A stretch of DNA of 64,000 nucleotides from DLAJ01 sp023663615 (GTDB taxonomy: Bacteria; Bacillota; Clostridia; Lachnospirales; Lachnospiraceae), in assembly GCA_023663615.1 (NCBI GenBank), contig JAMPHA010000006.1, positions 24,317 to 88,316 of the forward strand. The letters are read 5' to 3'. Under the pieces are notes generated by a model. That model was not told where the DNA came from and searched no databases. It was given only the letters and a program-made list of their open reading frames with translations. The translations under genes and the position numbers were made by a program. Of this stretch, positions 24,978 to 33,723 are shown piece by piece. Each line of letters begins with the position of its first letter. Position 1 is the first letter of the stretch.

Positions 24978-26564
24978 GTGGATGAGAGCGAAGTCATTTC
25001 CTATATTGAACCGATTTATCGTTTTTGCTGTAAACGGCTGAACAGCCGCGCGGATGCGGAGGATCTGGCGAGCGAGATTCTCTGTCATATTTTAGCAGGA
25101 ATGAAAAAGTATAAGATAGAGTCTTTTGACGCGTGGGTTTGGCGGGTCGCACATAACCGGTACGCAAGATGGCTTGATAAGCGAAACAGGGAACGGGCGA
25201 TTCCAACGGAGACGGAATCGTTATTTCAGGCAGTGGATGCCGCGGCGGACGAAGCGTATGACCGGGTCGATGAGGAGGCGTTGGAAAAAGAGTTTGATGC
25301 GGTCTATCATTTTCTGCACACGCTTTCCGCCGCATATCGGAACATTTTTATTGACTATTATGTCGGGGAAATGTCGGTGCGGGCGCTTTCAGAAAAGTAT
25401 GGTCTTCCGGAGACGACGGTCAAGTGGCGTCTGAATGTGGGACGAAAAAAAATCAGAGAACGGATAGGAGGAGTGCATATGGACAGGGTTTATAAAAGGA
25501 TCAATTGGAATACGACAAGCTGCAACGGAAACATGGATGCCGATCAATATCTGCATACGCAAATAGCAAGAGCGGTCTGCCGAGCGGCTTATGAAAAGCC
25601 GCTGACTGTCGAGGAAATCAGCGTCAGCACCGGGATTCCCGCCATGTATATTGAAGATGAACTGCCGCGTTTAGAGTACGGGGATGCGGTCTGCCGGATT
25701 GGAAATAAGTATGCGGCCAATTTTATTATTCTCCGCTTGCAGGACAGGGAAGCGATCGGACACGCGCCGGATGTACTGGTGGAAATGATTGCGGACAGAA
25801 TGGAACAGTTATTGCAAAGCAGGGCGGATGAAGTAAAAGCGCTCGATTTTTACGGACATGACTTTGGCATGGACCGTCTGGGATATATTTTGATCCCATA
25901 TTTATTGAGACAGAAGATCAGAAGATTAAAGGTAGAGCGTTTGGGGCTTAAAGACGGCGCCTATCCGATGCGCAGGGACGGCGGGTACGGCTGGTTCATT
26001 GTGGAAGAGACTGTCGATGAAAGTGAGATTTGCAGGGAATACAGCGCCGGATGCAATCGGGCGGGAAATCTATATTATTACTCGATAGAAAAATATTTTG
26101 ACCGCAGCGTATACCGCGGCAGGGGAATCTGCTGGCTCGATGAGACGGGAATATTACAAAACGCCGATGCGGGCGTGCTGGATAAGAAGATATTGTCCGA
26201 CGAAGACGCGGCGCGTCTGATCCAAAATCATCTGTTGGTCAGAGAGGGGGATCAGTATCGGTTCCGTTTTGCCTGCTTTACGAGGGAACAGTTTGAAGCG
26301 TTTTTATTCCTGTTTGACGAGGATGACGAACAGCTTGACGACAGTTTCACAGAATGGATCGCAGATGTTCGGAAACGATTTGCCAAGGTTGTTCCGGCGC
26401 GCATGGAGGATCAGATCAATCAATGGGTTTCGGGATATTTATCCGAGATTATCGGGATTGTCATCGAAGAACTCATCCGCAGGGGCAGCCTAAGAAAAGC
26501 GGATCCGGACAAACCGCTGACGGACGGTGTTTTCTATGTGGACGGCGGGGAAATTGATCTGTAA
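24978..26564 (+). CDS. ECF RNA polymerase sigma factor with long C-terminal extension
   Basis: 528 residues. Residues 1-160 are a sigma-70 family ECF factor: region 2 (IEPIYRFCCKRLNSRADAEDLASEILCHIL, SFDAWVWRVAHNRYARWLDK) and region 4 (LPETTVKWRLNVGRKKIRERI). An unusual extension of about 360 residues follows. It begins with a probable winged helix (KPLTVEEISVSTGIPAMYIEDELPRLEYGDAV) and continues as an unassigned alpha/beta region. No membrane helix is seen, so the extension may be a cytosolic sensor or self-control domain. I prefer the GTG start at 24978, 7 nt after GGGAGGGG, over an ATG 21 nt upstream with no such site. Propeller lipoprotein and permease genes follow. Confidence 0.8.
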   Translation: MDESEVISYIEPIYRFCCKRLNSRADAEDLASEILCHILAGMKKYKIESFDAWVWRVAHNRYARWLDKRNRERAIPTETESLFQAVDAAADEAYDRVDEEALEKEFDAVYHFLHTLSAAYRNIFIDYYVGEMSVRALSEKYGLPETTVKWRLNVGRKKIRERIGGVHMDRVYKRINWNTTSCNGNMDADQYLHTQIARAVCRAAYEKPLTVEEISVSTGIPAMYIEDELPRLEYGDAVCRIGNKYAANFIILRLQDREAIGHAPDVLVEMIADRMEQLLQSRADEVKALDFYGHDFGMDRLGYILIPYLLRQKIRRLKVERLGLKDGAYPMRRDGGYGWFIVEETVDESEICREYSAGCNRAGNLYYYSIEKYFDRSVYRGRGICWLDETGILQNADAGVLDKKILSDEDAARLIQNHLLVREGDQYRFRFACFTREQFEAFLFLFDEDDEQLDDSFTEWIADVRKRFAKVVPARMEDQINQWVSGYLSEIIGIVIEELIRRGSLRKADPDKPLTDGVFYVDGGEIDL

Positions 26565-26652
26565 CGAATGAAGAAAAGCGTCGTAGAGCAGGATGAAATT
26601 TCATATTTTATCCGCAATGGAAGCCATGCGCCTTTTTGGGTCCATGGGAGGG

Positions 26653-26680
26653 TTGACAAATAGGTCTATAAAGTATAGAC
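26653..26680 (+). promoter_or_regulatory. promoter with overlapping operator before the propeller lipoproteins
   Basis: TTGACA at 26653-26658 and a -10-like TAGACT 17 nt on. The perfect inverted repeat GTCTATA - AAG - TATAGAC (26664-26680) overlaps spacer and -10, a classic repressor position. Confidence 0.6.
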
Positions 26681-26726
26681 TTGTTATTAGAAAGGAGCTG
26701 AGGGGCTGGGCGCGGAAGATCGGATG

Positions 26727-26786
26727 CGGAGGAGTGGAATGAGAAAGACCGAAATACGGAGGACTAAGATGAGAAAGACCGGAATT
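26727..26786 (+). repeat. 30-nt tandem duplication of a translation start region
   Basis: Units 26727-26756 and 26757-26786 each contain CGGAGGA, five nt, then ATGAGAAAGACCG. Both ATGs are in the same frame. Confidence 0.85.
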
Positions 26787-27875
26787 CATACAATTGAAAT
26801 GGTGTGCATGCTTACATTGCTGTCCGCCTGCGGAAATACGAAGGACAACGGAGCCGCGGCGGGGCGAACACTGCCGGATACGATCCCGGTCATTTATACG
26901 GAAAGCGAATTGGAGGAATTCCATAATTTGCAGAGGGAACCGCTGTGTGAAGATTACGAGGACGCGTATGATGTGAAGATATGGGATGCGGAGCAGACGG
27001 GGATTGGCAGACCGTACGGGATCTGCGCCATGACGGATGCGATTTATGTCTGTGATTTTGACGAGTCCTGTGTGGTGGAGCTTGACAGAAACGGAAACTG
27101 CATTGCTTCCTACGGTGAGCTTGGGGAGGGAGCGGGGCAGTTTCGGAACCCGACGGCAATCCTTCGGCATGAAGAGCTGATTTATGTACTCGATCAGGGA
27201 AATCATAGAGTACAGGTCTTTGATGAAGATATGAACTACCAGAGTGAGATTCCGTATCGGGCGAGAGCTTTTAGCGAGAATGTCTATTTTCAGGATATGG
27301 CGATTGATGCTGACGGCACAATCTATTTAAGTGTTTGGGAGAGCGATGACCTTAGGACGGCTGTTTATTATATTTCCGACGATGGAAACACGAATCCAGT
27401 CATACCGCGGATCGGCGGCGTGCTTGCAGAATGTGCGGGCGAAGTCTATGCGATGAATGCGTATTGGTATTATCAGGATATGGTCGAGCTTCCGGGCTAT
27501 GATAGTCCGGTGGCGTGTTTGACGGCAAGGAGAGGGGGACCGTGCTTTTTCCTTGGTTGCAGTAAAGACGGATTGGAACAGCTTGCCGAGCTTCCATATG
27601 AATATGAACCTGCGGATTTTTGCATTGTGGACGACATGATTTATGCGATTTCCGTACGTGAAAAGTGGGAGGGAGCGGATGTGCAGATCAATCGGCTGTC
27701 GATGCAGGGAGAACTGGATTCGGCGATTTATATTTGTGAGACGGGGGAAAGGGATACTTCTAATATCGTAAATGAACCGCTTACTTATCCGTGGTATCTT
27801 GATGTGGTAGACGACGATCACATTTATGCGGTCGATTCGCTGTGGAAAACGGTGTATTATTTTGAAAAGAAGTAA
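26769..27875 (+). CDS. beta-propeller (NHL-like) lipoprotein, copy 1
   Basis: 368 residues. Signal peptide MRKTGIHTIEMVCMLTLLSAC ends in a lipobox (LSAC). The mature part has repeated propeller strands such as RPYGICAMTDAIYVCDFDESCVVELDRNG, QFRNPTAILRHEELIYVLDQGNHRVQVFDEDM and FQDMAIDADGTIYLSVWE, typical of six-bladed NHL-like propellers. It should be on the outer face of the membrane. Three in-frame ATGs compete (26724, 26739, 26769) because a 30-nt block with ribosome binding site and start is duplicated; I choose the last. A paralogue lies directly downstream. Ligand and function are unknown. Confidence 0.8.
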   Translation: MRKTGIHTIEMVCMLTLLSACGNTKDNGAAAGRTLPDTIPVIYTESELEEFHNLQREPLCEDYEDAYDVKIWDAEQTGIGRPYGICAMTDAIYVCDFDESCVVELDRNGNCIASYGELGEGAGQFRNPTAILRHEELIYVLDQGNHRVQVFDEDMNYQSEIPYRARAFSENVYFQDMAIDADGTIYLSVWESDDLRTAVYYISDDGNTNPVIPRIGGVLAECAGEVYAMNAYWYYQDMVELPGYDSPVACLTARRGGPCFFLGCSKDGLEQLAELPYEYEPADFCIVDDMIYAISVREKWEGADVQINRLSMQGELDSAIYICETGERDTSNIVNEPLTYPWYLDVVDDDHIYAVDSLWKTVYYFEKK

Positions 27876-28041
27876 TGAATTGACAACAATATTTGCAGGA
27901 AAAAGCTTATCATAATAGAACCCAAAATGCACTTGAAAAGATAAGACATTTGTAATAAACTGCACATGACGGCACCGTGCATGGGTGATGTACTGGAAAA
28001 GGCAGGAAAGAACGTTGATCATTTTGAGAGGTGTTATAAGA

Positions 28042-29103
28042 ATGAAGAAAAAGCGGAAGAGTACAAAGCGGCAGAAGTGGATAGGACTGTCGGGCGTTAT
28101 GTTGTTGCTGGCGGCTTGCGGGAGCGGGAAAGGTGATGAGACAGCGCATACTCTGCCGCAGCAGATTCCCAATTATACGGAGGAAGAGTACGAGGCACAG
28201 GATCATGAGTGGGATCTGCTGTTTGACAGTTATGAGGACAGCTATCTTGTTCATGAGTGGAAGGAAGAACAAACGGGGATTAGCAGACCGTACGGAATCT
28301 GTGTGGCGGGGGATGAAGTATTTGTCTGTGATTTTGATAATCATTGCATTGTGAAGCTTGATCAAGAGGGAGCGCGCATTGCTTCCTACGGCACACTGGG
28401 TGCGGAAAAAGGAAACTTTACAAATCCGACAGCCATTGTCTGTCACGACGGGCAGCTTTATGTATTGGATCAGGGCAACCATCGGGTTCAGATATTTGAT
28501 ATGGATATGAATTATCAACGGGAGGTGCCTTATGCAGCGGTCACGTTTGATAAGAATGATTATTTTCAGGATATAGCGGTGGACCAGAACGGGACGATCT
28601 ATCTGAGCGTGTGGACAAATGCATCGACTTACGGGGTGTATTACCTGTCTGAGGAGGGGCGCGCAGTGGCAGTGGAACCGCGCATCAGCGGCGCGCTGGC
28701 AGAATATCAGGGCGAGGTTTATGCCATGAATACGTTTATGAATTATAAGGTGAACGGTGCCTATAACATGGGGTGGGGAGAGAACTTTTTCTTAAAATGC
28801 ACGGCGGGCGGATTGGAACAGCTTGCGGAACTGCCCTACAAATATACGCCCGCGGATTTTTGTGTTGTGAATGATAGGATTTATGCAGTCTCCCTGCATG
28901 GCTACGAGCGCCAGCTTAACAGGCTTACGCTGGAGGGGAAATTGGATTCTGCGGTCTATATTTTTGAGACGAAAGAGCGGGACTGGTCTAATATTATGAA
29001 TGAACCGGCGACATTTCCGTTTTATCTTGATGTGGTAGACGACGATCACATTTATGCGGTTGATTCGCTGTGGAAGACCGTATACTATTTTGAAAAGAAA
29101 TAA
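28042..29103 (+). CDS. beta-propeller (NHL-like) lipoprotein, copy 2
   Basis: 353 residues, a clear paralogue of the preceding gene: signal peptide with lipobox LLAAC, then RPYGICVAGDEVFVCDFDNHCIVKLDQEG, GNFTNPTAIVCHDGQLYVLDQGNHRVQIFDMDM and the shared C-terminus LDVVDDDHIYAVDSLWKTVYYFEKK. The last 79 nt of both genes are nearly identical, showing a fairly recent tandem duplication. The start at 28042 follows GAGAGGTGTTATAAG. It has its own 166-nt upstream gap, but I see no convincing promoter there. The first permease gene begins directly after its stop, so the lipoprotein and permeases are probably one transcript. Confidence 0.8.
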   Translation: MKKKRKSTKRQKWIGLSGVMLLLAACGSGKGDETAHTLPQQIPNYTEEEYEAQDHEWDLLFDSYEDSYLVHEWKEEQTGISRPYGICVAGDEVFVCDFDNHCIVKLDQEGARIASYGTLGAEKGNFTNPTAIVCHDGQLYVLDQGNHRVQIFDMDMNYQREVPYAAVTFDKNDYFQDIAVDQNGTIYLSVWTNASTYGVYYLSEEGRAVAVEPRISGALAEYQGEVYAMNTFMNYKVNGAYNMGWGENFFLKCTAGGLEQLAELPYKYTPADFCVVNDRIYAVSLHGYERQLNRLTLEGKLDSAVYIFETKERDWSNIMNEPATFPFYLDVVDDDHIYAVDSLWKTVYYFEKK

Positions 29104-30213
29104 ATGGAAAAGAGGGGGAATTGGCAGAAAATGAGTCATATCCTGCATTTATTATATCATCACAGGCTTTTGAACGCCGCGGTGGTCATAACGGTCGCGA
29201 TCGGTCTGATGTTTCCGATCGCCGTTCTCTCAACGGTCAGTTTTATGCTGGACAATCTGCGGTTGTGCAGTTATGACGATCCGCAAAACAGGATCGTTGC
29301 CGATTGCAGAAGCGTCTATCAACAGCCGGAGCGGCTGGATGAGTGGCTGGATACGGATCAAACGGCGGAGTATGGCTATATTGCGTACACCGGTGTGCTG
29401 CGGATTACGGATCAGGGCGTGGAAACGATCGGTGTTGCCGGGACGACGGAACGCTATTTGGAACTGGAAGGATTTGCGCTGGAAGACGGCAGAATGATCA
29501 CAAAAGAAGAATATGAGCAGGGGGCGCATGTCTGTATGCTGCGGGATGACTGCGGCGTATCGGTCGGGGAAGTGATCTCTCTCATGGGAGAGGATTATGA
29601 GGTGGTCGGACGGATCAATGTGCCGAAAATGTACGGTGTAGCCGCCGTCCCGTACCGCTGTATGGAGGAATTGGCGGCGGGGGACAGGATGCAGTTTCGG
29701 ATTTCATTCCGTATGGAAGGTCCGGAGGCGGCGATCCGCTTTCCTATGAGCTGTCTTGACTTTGCGGATGAGGTTTTAAGCTTTGCATGGGGAGAGGAGA
29801 TCAACGAGCCTTATGTCGGGTCAATTCGGGCGCAGGCGGCGGATATGCTTCGAAAGGGCGGCATTGTCATTTTTGCGGCGCTGATCAGTATTCTTTTTAT
29901 CCTGACGGGGAAAGTCTGTGAAGAGCGCTATCTGATCGGGCTGCGTATCGGGATGGGAGCGACGGGTATGCGTATTTATTGGGAGCTTCTCATAGAAAAC
30001 GGAATCCTTATGGCGTGTGCGTTGTTGTTGGACTTGCTCTTATTTCCGATCGTGATACGGAATATGCGCACGGTATACGGTTATCCGTCGCCATGGATGC
30101 TTGCCTGTATTGCGGGGGTCCTTTTGGTGATCACGGCGGTCGTATCGGGGGTCGTGTACTTAAGAGCCGTCAGGCGGATGTCCCCTGCGGAGCTGCTGAA
30201 AGGAGAGGCATGA
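29104..30213 (+). CDS. FtsX/MacB-like ABC transporter permease, first of a pair
   Basis: 369 residues. One N-terminal membrane helix (AAVVITVAIGLMFPIAVLSTVSFML), a large extracellular domain of about 200 residues, and three C-terminal helices ending LRAVRRMSPAELLKGEA. This is the FtsX/MacB permease layout, including the usual C-terminal S/TPxExLK signature. An ATG at 29131 behind a G-rich stretch is an alternative start; 29104 abuts the upstream stop with no visible binding site. It overlaps the next permease by 4 nt (ATGA). No ATP-binding subunit is encoded next to the pair. Confidence 0.82.
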   Translation: MEKRGNWQKMSHILHLLYHHRLLNAAVVITVAIGLMFPIAVLSTVSFMLDNLRLCSYDDPQNRIVADCRSVYQQPERLDEWLDTDQTAEYGYIAYTGVLRITDQGVETIGVAGTTERYLELEGFALEDGRMITKEEYEQGAHVCMLRDDCGVSVGEVISLMGEDYEVVGRINVPKMYGVAAVPYRCMEELAAGDRMQFRISFRMEGPEAAIRFPMSCLDFADEVLSFAWGEEINEPYVGSIRAQAADMLRKGGIVIFAALISILFILTGKVCEERYLIGLRIGMGATGMRIYWELLIENGILMACALLLDLLLFPIVIRNMRTVYGYPSPWMLACIAGVLLVITAVVSGVVYLRAVRRMSPAELLKGEA

Positions 30214-31460
30214 GGTATTCATTACAAAAAGCAGTCAGAATGATCTGGCTGCATAAAGGAATGTACGCGCTGCTTTTGCTGGAGGTGGCGGCGGGAATGT
30301 TTTTATTTTCCTATTGCCTGAATGCAACGATGTCGTGCGACGATACCGTCCGCAGGATTGACGAGGGAATCGGAACGGATGCGGTTCAGCTTAGCTGCTA
30401 CTTAAACGGCACAAATTATCAGCCGGACGGATTTCCGGTGCCGCCCGACGCCGTGGAGTGGATGCGGGGGCAGGAGGGAGCGGAAAAGCTGCGTGTGGAA
30501 TATCTGCCTTATGTGCGGGGAGAGGTTTATTCTGCGGATACCGGGGAGCGCGCGGAGGTATATCTGCTTTTTTTGAATGAGGAGAGCAGCGCCCTGCTTG
30601 GCTTTTCCTATGTGCCGGAGACGGGATATATCGGCAGCAGGGCGGCGGAGGCACTGGCGCAGAACGTGGGTAAAGAAAATGAAGACGCGCTGTTTGGCTA
30701 TTCTTCCCTGACAATTTCGGACAATATGCTCAGGTATGGAGAGGAATGGGAATGCCGGATCGACGGGATGCTGCCAATGGAAGCGGAATGGGAGGAGCAG
30801 GCTGTCAGCAGGTCCTACGGAAGCGTTTCCGCCGAAGAACAGTTTTGGCTGTCGGACTGCATGGTGCTCCCTGTAGAGCGGATGGGCGTGCTCGTTCATG
30901 CGCCGGGCTTAAACGGAAAAGTTTCCATGCAGTTTTTTGCGGATGAATGGAACGGGAATCTTGAGATTTTGACGGATTTTGTGAAGAAGATGAATGCGGA
31001 CAGGGACGATTATCATTTTTCACTGACACAGCAGTCGGTAGAATTGCACCACAGTGCCGAGGATCTGATGATTCCTTACCGCACATCGCTTTGGGTAGGG
31101 ATTTCCGTGCTTGCGATCACGACGAGCGGTATGATCGGCGCGTTTATCCTGATCCTTCATCGGAGAGAGCGGATCAATGCGGTCGCGGTTGCGTGCGGCG
31201 CAACTTACGGGAGACTGTTTGCAGAGCTTTTCGTTGAAATCGGAAGCGTGATCTTTGCGGGGACAATGATCGGGCTGATCCTGTCGGTTCCGGCGGTGCT
31301 TCGCGTGCGGATCCACGCGCTTGCGATGGAGGGAGCCATGCATACGGGAGCAGTTTGTATCTGTCTTTTCATCTGTGTGATGTCCGCGCTGCTGATCTGC
31401 GGAGGCGCAACGCTGCTCGTGCGCAGGAAGCAGCCGTCGGAGGCGCTGAAAGCGTCGTAA
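30210..31460 (+). CDS. FtsX/MacB-like ABC transporter permease, second of a pair
   Basis: 416 residues with the same layout as its neighbour: N-terminal helix (YALLLLEVAAGMFLFSYCL), an extracellular domain of about 230 residues, three C-terminal helices (SVLAITTSGMIGAFILILH, IGSVIFAGTMIGLILSVPAVL, ICLFICVMSALLICGGATLL) and the tail RRKQPSEALKAS. The ATG at 30210 overlaps the previous stop (ATGA) and has AGGAGAGG just before it. The two proteins could pair as a heterodimer. Such permeases usually work with a MacB/LolD-type ATPase for peptide export or envelope signalling; none is visible nearby. Confidence 0.85.
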   Translation: MRYSLQKAVRMIWLHKGMYALLLLEVAAGMFLFSYCLNATMSCDDTVRRIDEGIGTDAVQLSCYLNGTNYQPDGFPVPPDAVEWMRGQEGAEKLRVEYLPYVRGEVYSADTGERAEVYLLFLNEESSALLGFSYVPETGYIGSRAAEALAQNVGKENEDALFGYSSLTISDNMLRYGEEWECRIDGMLPMEAEWEEQAVSRSYGSVSAEEQFWLSDCMVLPVERMGVLVHAPGLNGKVSMQFFADEWNGNLEILTDFVKKMNADRDDYHFSLTQQSVELHHSAEDLMIPYRTSLWVGISVLAITTSGMIGAFILILHRRERINAVAVACGATYGRLFAELFVEIGSVIFAGTMIGLILSVPAVLRVRIHALAMEGAMHTGAVCICLFICVMSALLICGGATLLVRRKQPSEALKAS

Positions 31461-31501
31461 CACGGGACTTTTAGGGTGGGGGTGAGGAAATTTCGTAAGC
31501 C

Positions 31502-31584
31502 CAAAAGAACTGCCTGCGGCAGTTCTTTGAAAGACTTTCGCGTAAGCGGAAGTCTTTTTTCGCGTAAGCGGAAGTCTTTTTTTG
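31502..31584 (+). terminator. triple hairpin terminator after the permease pair
   Basis: AAGAACTGCC-TGC-GGCAGTTCTT, then GACTTTCGCG..GCGGAAGTCTTTTTT, then a repeated CGCGTAAGCGGAAGTC half ending in seven Ts. The hairpins are close variants of those after spoVG. Confidence 0.8.
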
Positions 31585-31673
31585 TGCAAAATAAAAAATA
31601 ATCAAAATCACGGTGAGAAAAACAGGTCATGATGTGTTTATATAATAAAGGGACAAAAGAATCGAAATAAGAA

Positions 31674-32237
31674 ATGCAAAAGGAGACGAGGACATTGGAG
31701 CAGGGGTGGAGTCAGAAGCTTGCGTCATTGTATCGCGAGCGGTACGGGCAGCTTTACCGTGCAGCTTATCGGATCGTGGAGCGGCAGGATGAGGCGGAAG
31801 ACGCGGTGCATACCGCATTCGTCAGACTGCTGCGGATGAAAGGACATTACGATGCGCTGAGCGGGGATGAATTGTGTTACATGGCGGTCTGTATCGTCAA
31901 GCACGCAGCGCTCAATATGCTGCGGGATGAAAAGAAGCAGCTCCTATGCGAAAATCCGGAGGAGTTGTCGGCGCAGTCGCAGGAACATACGGAAAGCTTC
32001 GGCGCGGCTGACGTGCCGGGCGGATCGGGGACAGGAGGCGATACGCTGCGGGAGCTGGTGCGCGGGGCGCTTTATCAGATGCCGGACGCGCAGTGCCGGC
32101 TGCTTTGGATGAAATATTATGCGGGAATGAGTCATCAGGATATTGCGACGGCACTGCATATTTCGCGGCATGCGGTGGACATGCGTCTGCACCGTGCAAG
32201 ACGTGAACTGGAGAGCAGGATCAAAGAGGAGAGATAA
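31674..32237 (+). CDS. ECF RNA polymerase sigma factor
   Basis: 187 residues with region 2 (RYGQLYRAAYRIVERQDEAEDAVHTAFVRLLRM) and region 4 (PDAQCRLLWMKYYAGMSHQDIATALHISRHAVDMRLHRARRELE) of sigma-70 family ECF factors, separated by a variable linker. The ATG at 31674 lacks a ribosome binding site; a TTG at 31695 preceded by AAGGAG is a good alternative and would shorten the protein by 7 residues. The next gene starts 13 nt after the stop and encodes a single-pass membrane protein, the usual place and form of an anti-sigma factor. Confidence 0.88.
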   Translation: MQKETRTLEQGWSQKLASLYRERYGQLYRAAYRIVERQDEAEDAVHTAFVRLLRMKGHYDALSGDELCYMAVCIVKHAALNMLRDEKKQLLCENPEELSAQSQEHTESFGAADVPGGSGTGGDTLRELVRGALYQMPDAQCRLLWMKYYAGMSHQDIATALHISRHAVDMRLHRARRELESRIKEER

Positions 32238-32250
32238 AGGGAGGATTCGT

Positions 32251-33630
32251 ATGAAAAAAGAAGAACAGATAGTAAAGGAAGCATTGGGCGAGTATGCGTT
32301 GCAGGAACTGCGGGCGCTTGGGCAGGAACAGGACGGAAACGGGGCGGAGCCGGGAGCGCACATGGACGGCAGGATGAGTCGGACGTTCCGTTATTACAAG
32401 GAAGGAAAAAAGAAACGGTTCGTGATCTGCGGCGTCTGCGCGGCCTCTGCGGCAGCAGCGGCGCTCTTAATCGGGATTGGCGTCGGGAACATCCGGACCG
32501 TGCGGGAGCAGGATCAACGGAGCGGTGTGGACACGGCGCAGACAGAGCCTGCGGGACGGGACACGGAAAATATGCAGTATGAGGTTTATATGAACCATTA
32601 CGGGGAGGGAGCAACGCTTTCCTATGCGAGCGCACAGAATCAGAACAGGACCGCGGACACGCTGCCGGAGGAGATCGCTGTTTTACAGACAATGGAGTGG
32701 AGCGGGGCTTCCATGCATACGGACACGGAAACGGCGGTCAAAAATTCCAATTATAAAAATTTCGGGTATTTATGCGCGGACGGCAGGGGAAACATTTATT
32801 ATTCCGATCTGACGCAGCGGGCGATCTACATGAGTGGCGAGGACGGAAGCGGATGCGTGAAGCTGGCTGACGGCGCCGGAAATTATTTGCAGGAGAAAGA
32901 CGGCGTCCTGTATTATAACGCATTGGATGAGGGCGGAGCGATCGTGCGTCTGAATGTTTCAACCGGCGAAAAACGTGTGCTCATGGATGAGCCGCACGGA
33001 GAATTTATTCTGACGGGGAAGGGCGTGCTGGTCAATGCGGAAAGCGGCGTAAAGCTCCTTTCCTATGACGGGAGCGGAGCGCAGACGCTGGAGCAAATGT
33101 CTGACAGGGGCTGGCAGCCCGCGCTGTTTACCGCATCCGGGGAGACGGTTCTTTTTAACGCGGTGCAGGGAACGGATGTGAGCTATTATTTACAGGGTTA
33201 TCTGCTCTGTTATGACGGGAATCGGGAGGAAGTTTTCTATGTAGGGCAGGTTATGATGCGTCCGCTGCTTGCGGGAGATTATCTTTTAGCAGTCAAAGGA
33301 GAAAGTGCGAAGCAGGCGAGCCTCCATGTCATGGATATGGCGGCGGGAACGGACACGGATTTGGGCGTATGGCCGTATGACGGGTTTGTGAGCAACGGGG
33401 ACGTCGTCTATTATACGCGGGGCGGGATGCTCTGCCGGTTCCGCGGCGGCGAAAACCGGGAGATCATGAACCTGCATGAGCAGGAATCGGAGCTTATGGG
33501 TGAGGCGCCGGACCGGTATCTGTATCTTGCGGGAGACTACCTGTATTGGATGTCCCAAAGACAGGTGGTGGAGGATGGTCAAGTGGTTGAGGTATTTTAT
33601 GAATGGCACAGTGTAAAAATTGAGGAATAA
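32251..33630 (+). CDS. membrane protein with extracellular propeller, probable anti-sigma factor
   Basis: 459 residues. A charged cytosolic N-terminus of about 55 residues (KKEEQIVKEALGEYALQELRAL) is followed by one helix (FVICGVCAASAAAAALLIGIGVG). The extracellular part is a beta-propeller-like region of DUF5050 flavour (NIYYSDLTQRAIYMSGEDG, GVLYYNALDEGGAIVRLNVS, LYWMSQRQV). There is no zinc-binding HxxxCxxC motif, so it is not a classical ZAS anti-sigma factor. Position directly after an ECF sigma gene and the single-pass topology suggest it sequesters that sigma factor and senses something outside through the propeller. The start at 32251 follows AAAGGGAGGATTCGT. Confidence 0.72.
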   Translation: MKKEEQIVKEALGEYALQELRALGQEQDGNGAEPGAHMDGRMSRTFRYYKEGKKKRFVICGVCAASAAAAALLIGIGVGNIRTVREQDQRSGVDTAQTEPAGRDTENMQYEVYMNHYGEGATLSYASAQNQNRTADTLPEEIAVLQTMEWSGASMHTDTETAVKNSNYKNFGYLCADGRGNIYYSDLTQRAIYMSGEDGSGCVKLADGAGNYLQEKDGVLYYNALDEGGAIVRLNVSTGEKRVLMDEPHGEFILTGKGVLVNAESGVKLLSYDGSGAQTLEQMSDRGWQPALFTASGETVLFNAVQGTDVSYYLQGYLLCYDGNREEVFYVGQVMMRPLLAGDYLLAVKGESAKQASLHVMDMAAGTDTDLGVWPYDGFVSNGDVVYYTRGGMLCRFRGGENREIMNLHEQESELMGEAPDRYLYLAGDYLYWMSQRQVVEDGQVVEVFYEWHSVKIEE

Positions 33631-33723
33631 AATTTTTTCGCTTATCTATTTTCATTCTTTGGCATTTACGCTATAATAGGACAGGAAGAAAAAGGAAGCA
33701 CCCTAGTGAAGGAGGACGGCGTT

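Noticed and set aside
24758..25088. Cys/Leu/Ser-rich open frames on the minus strand across the 16-nt array
   Set aside because: They arise from the tandem repeat read in a stop-free frame; composition is repetitive, there is no ribosome binding site and they overlap the sigma-factor gene.
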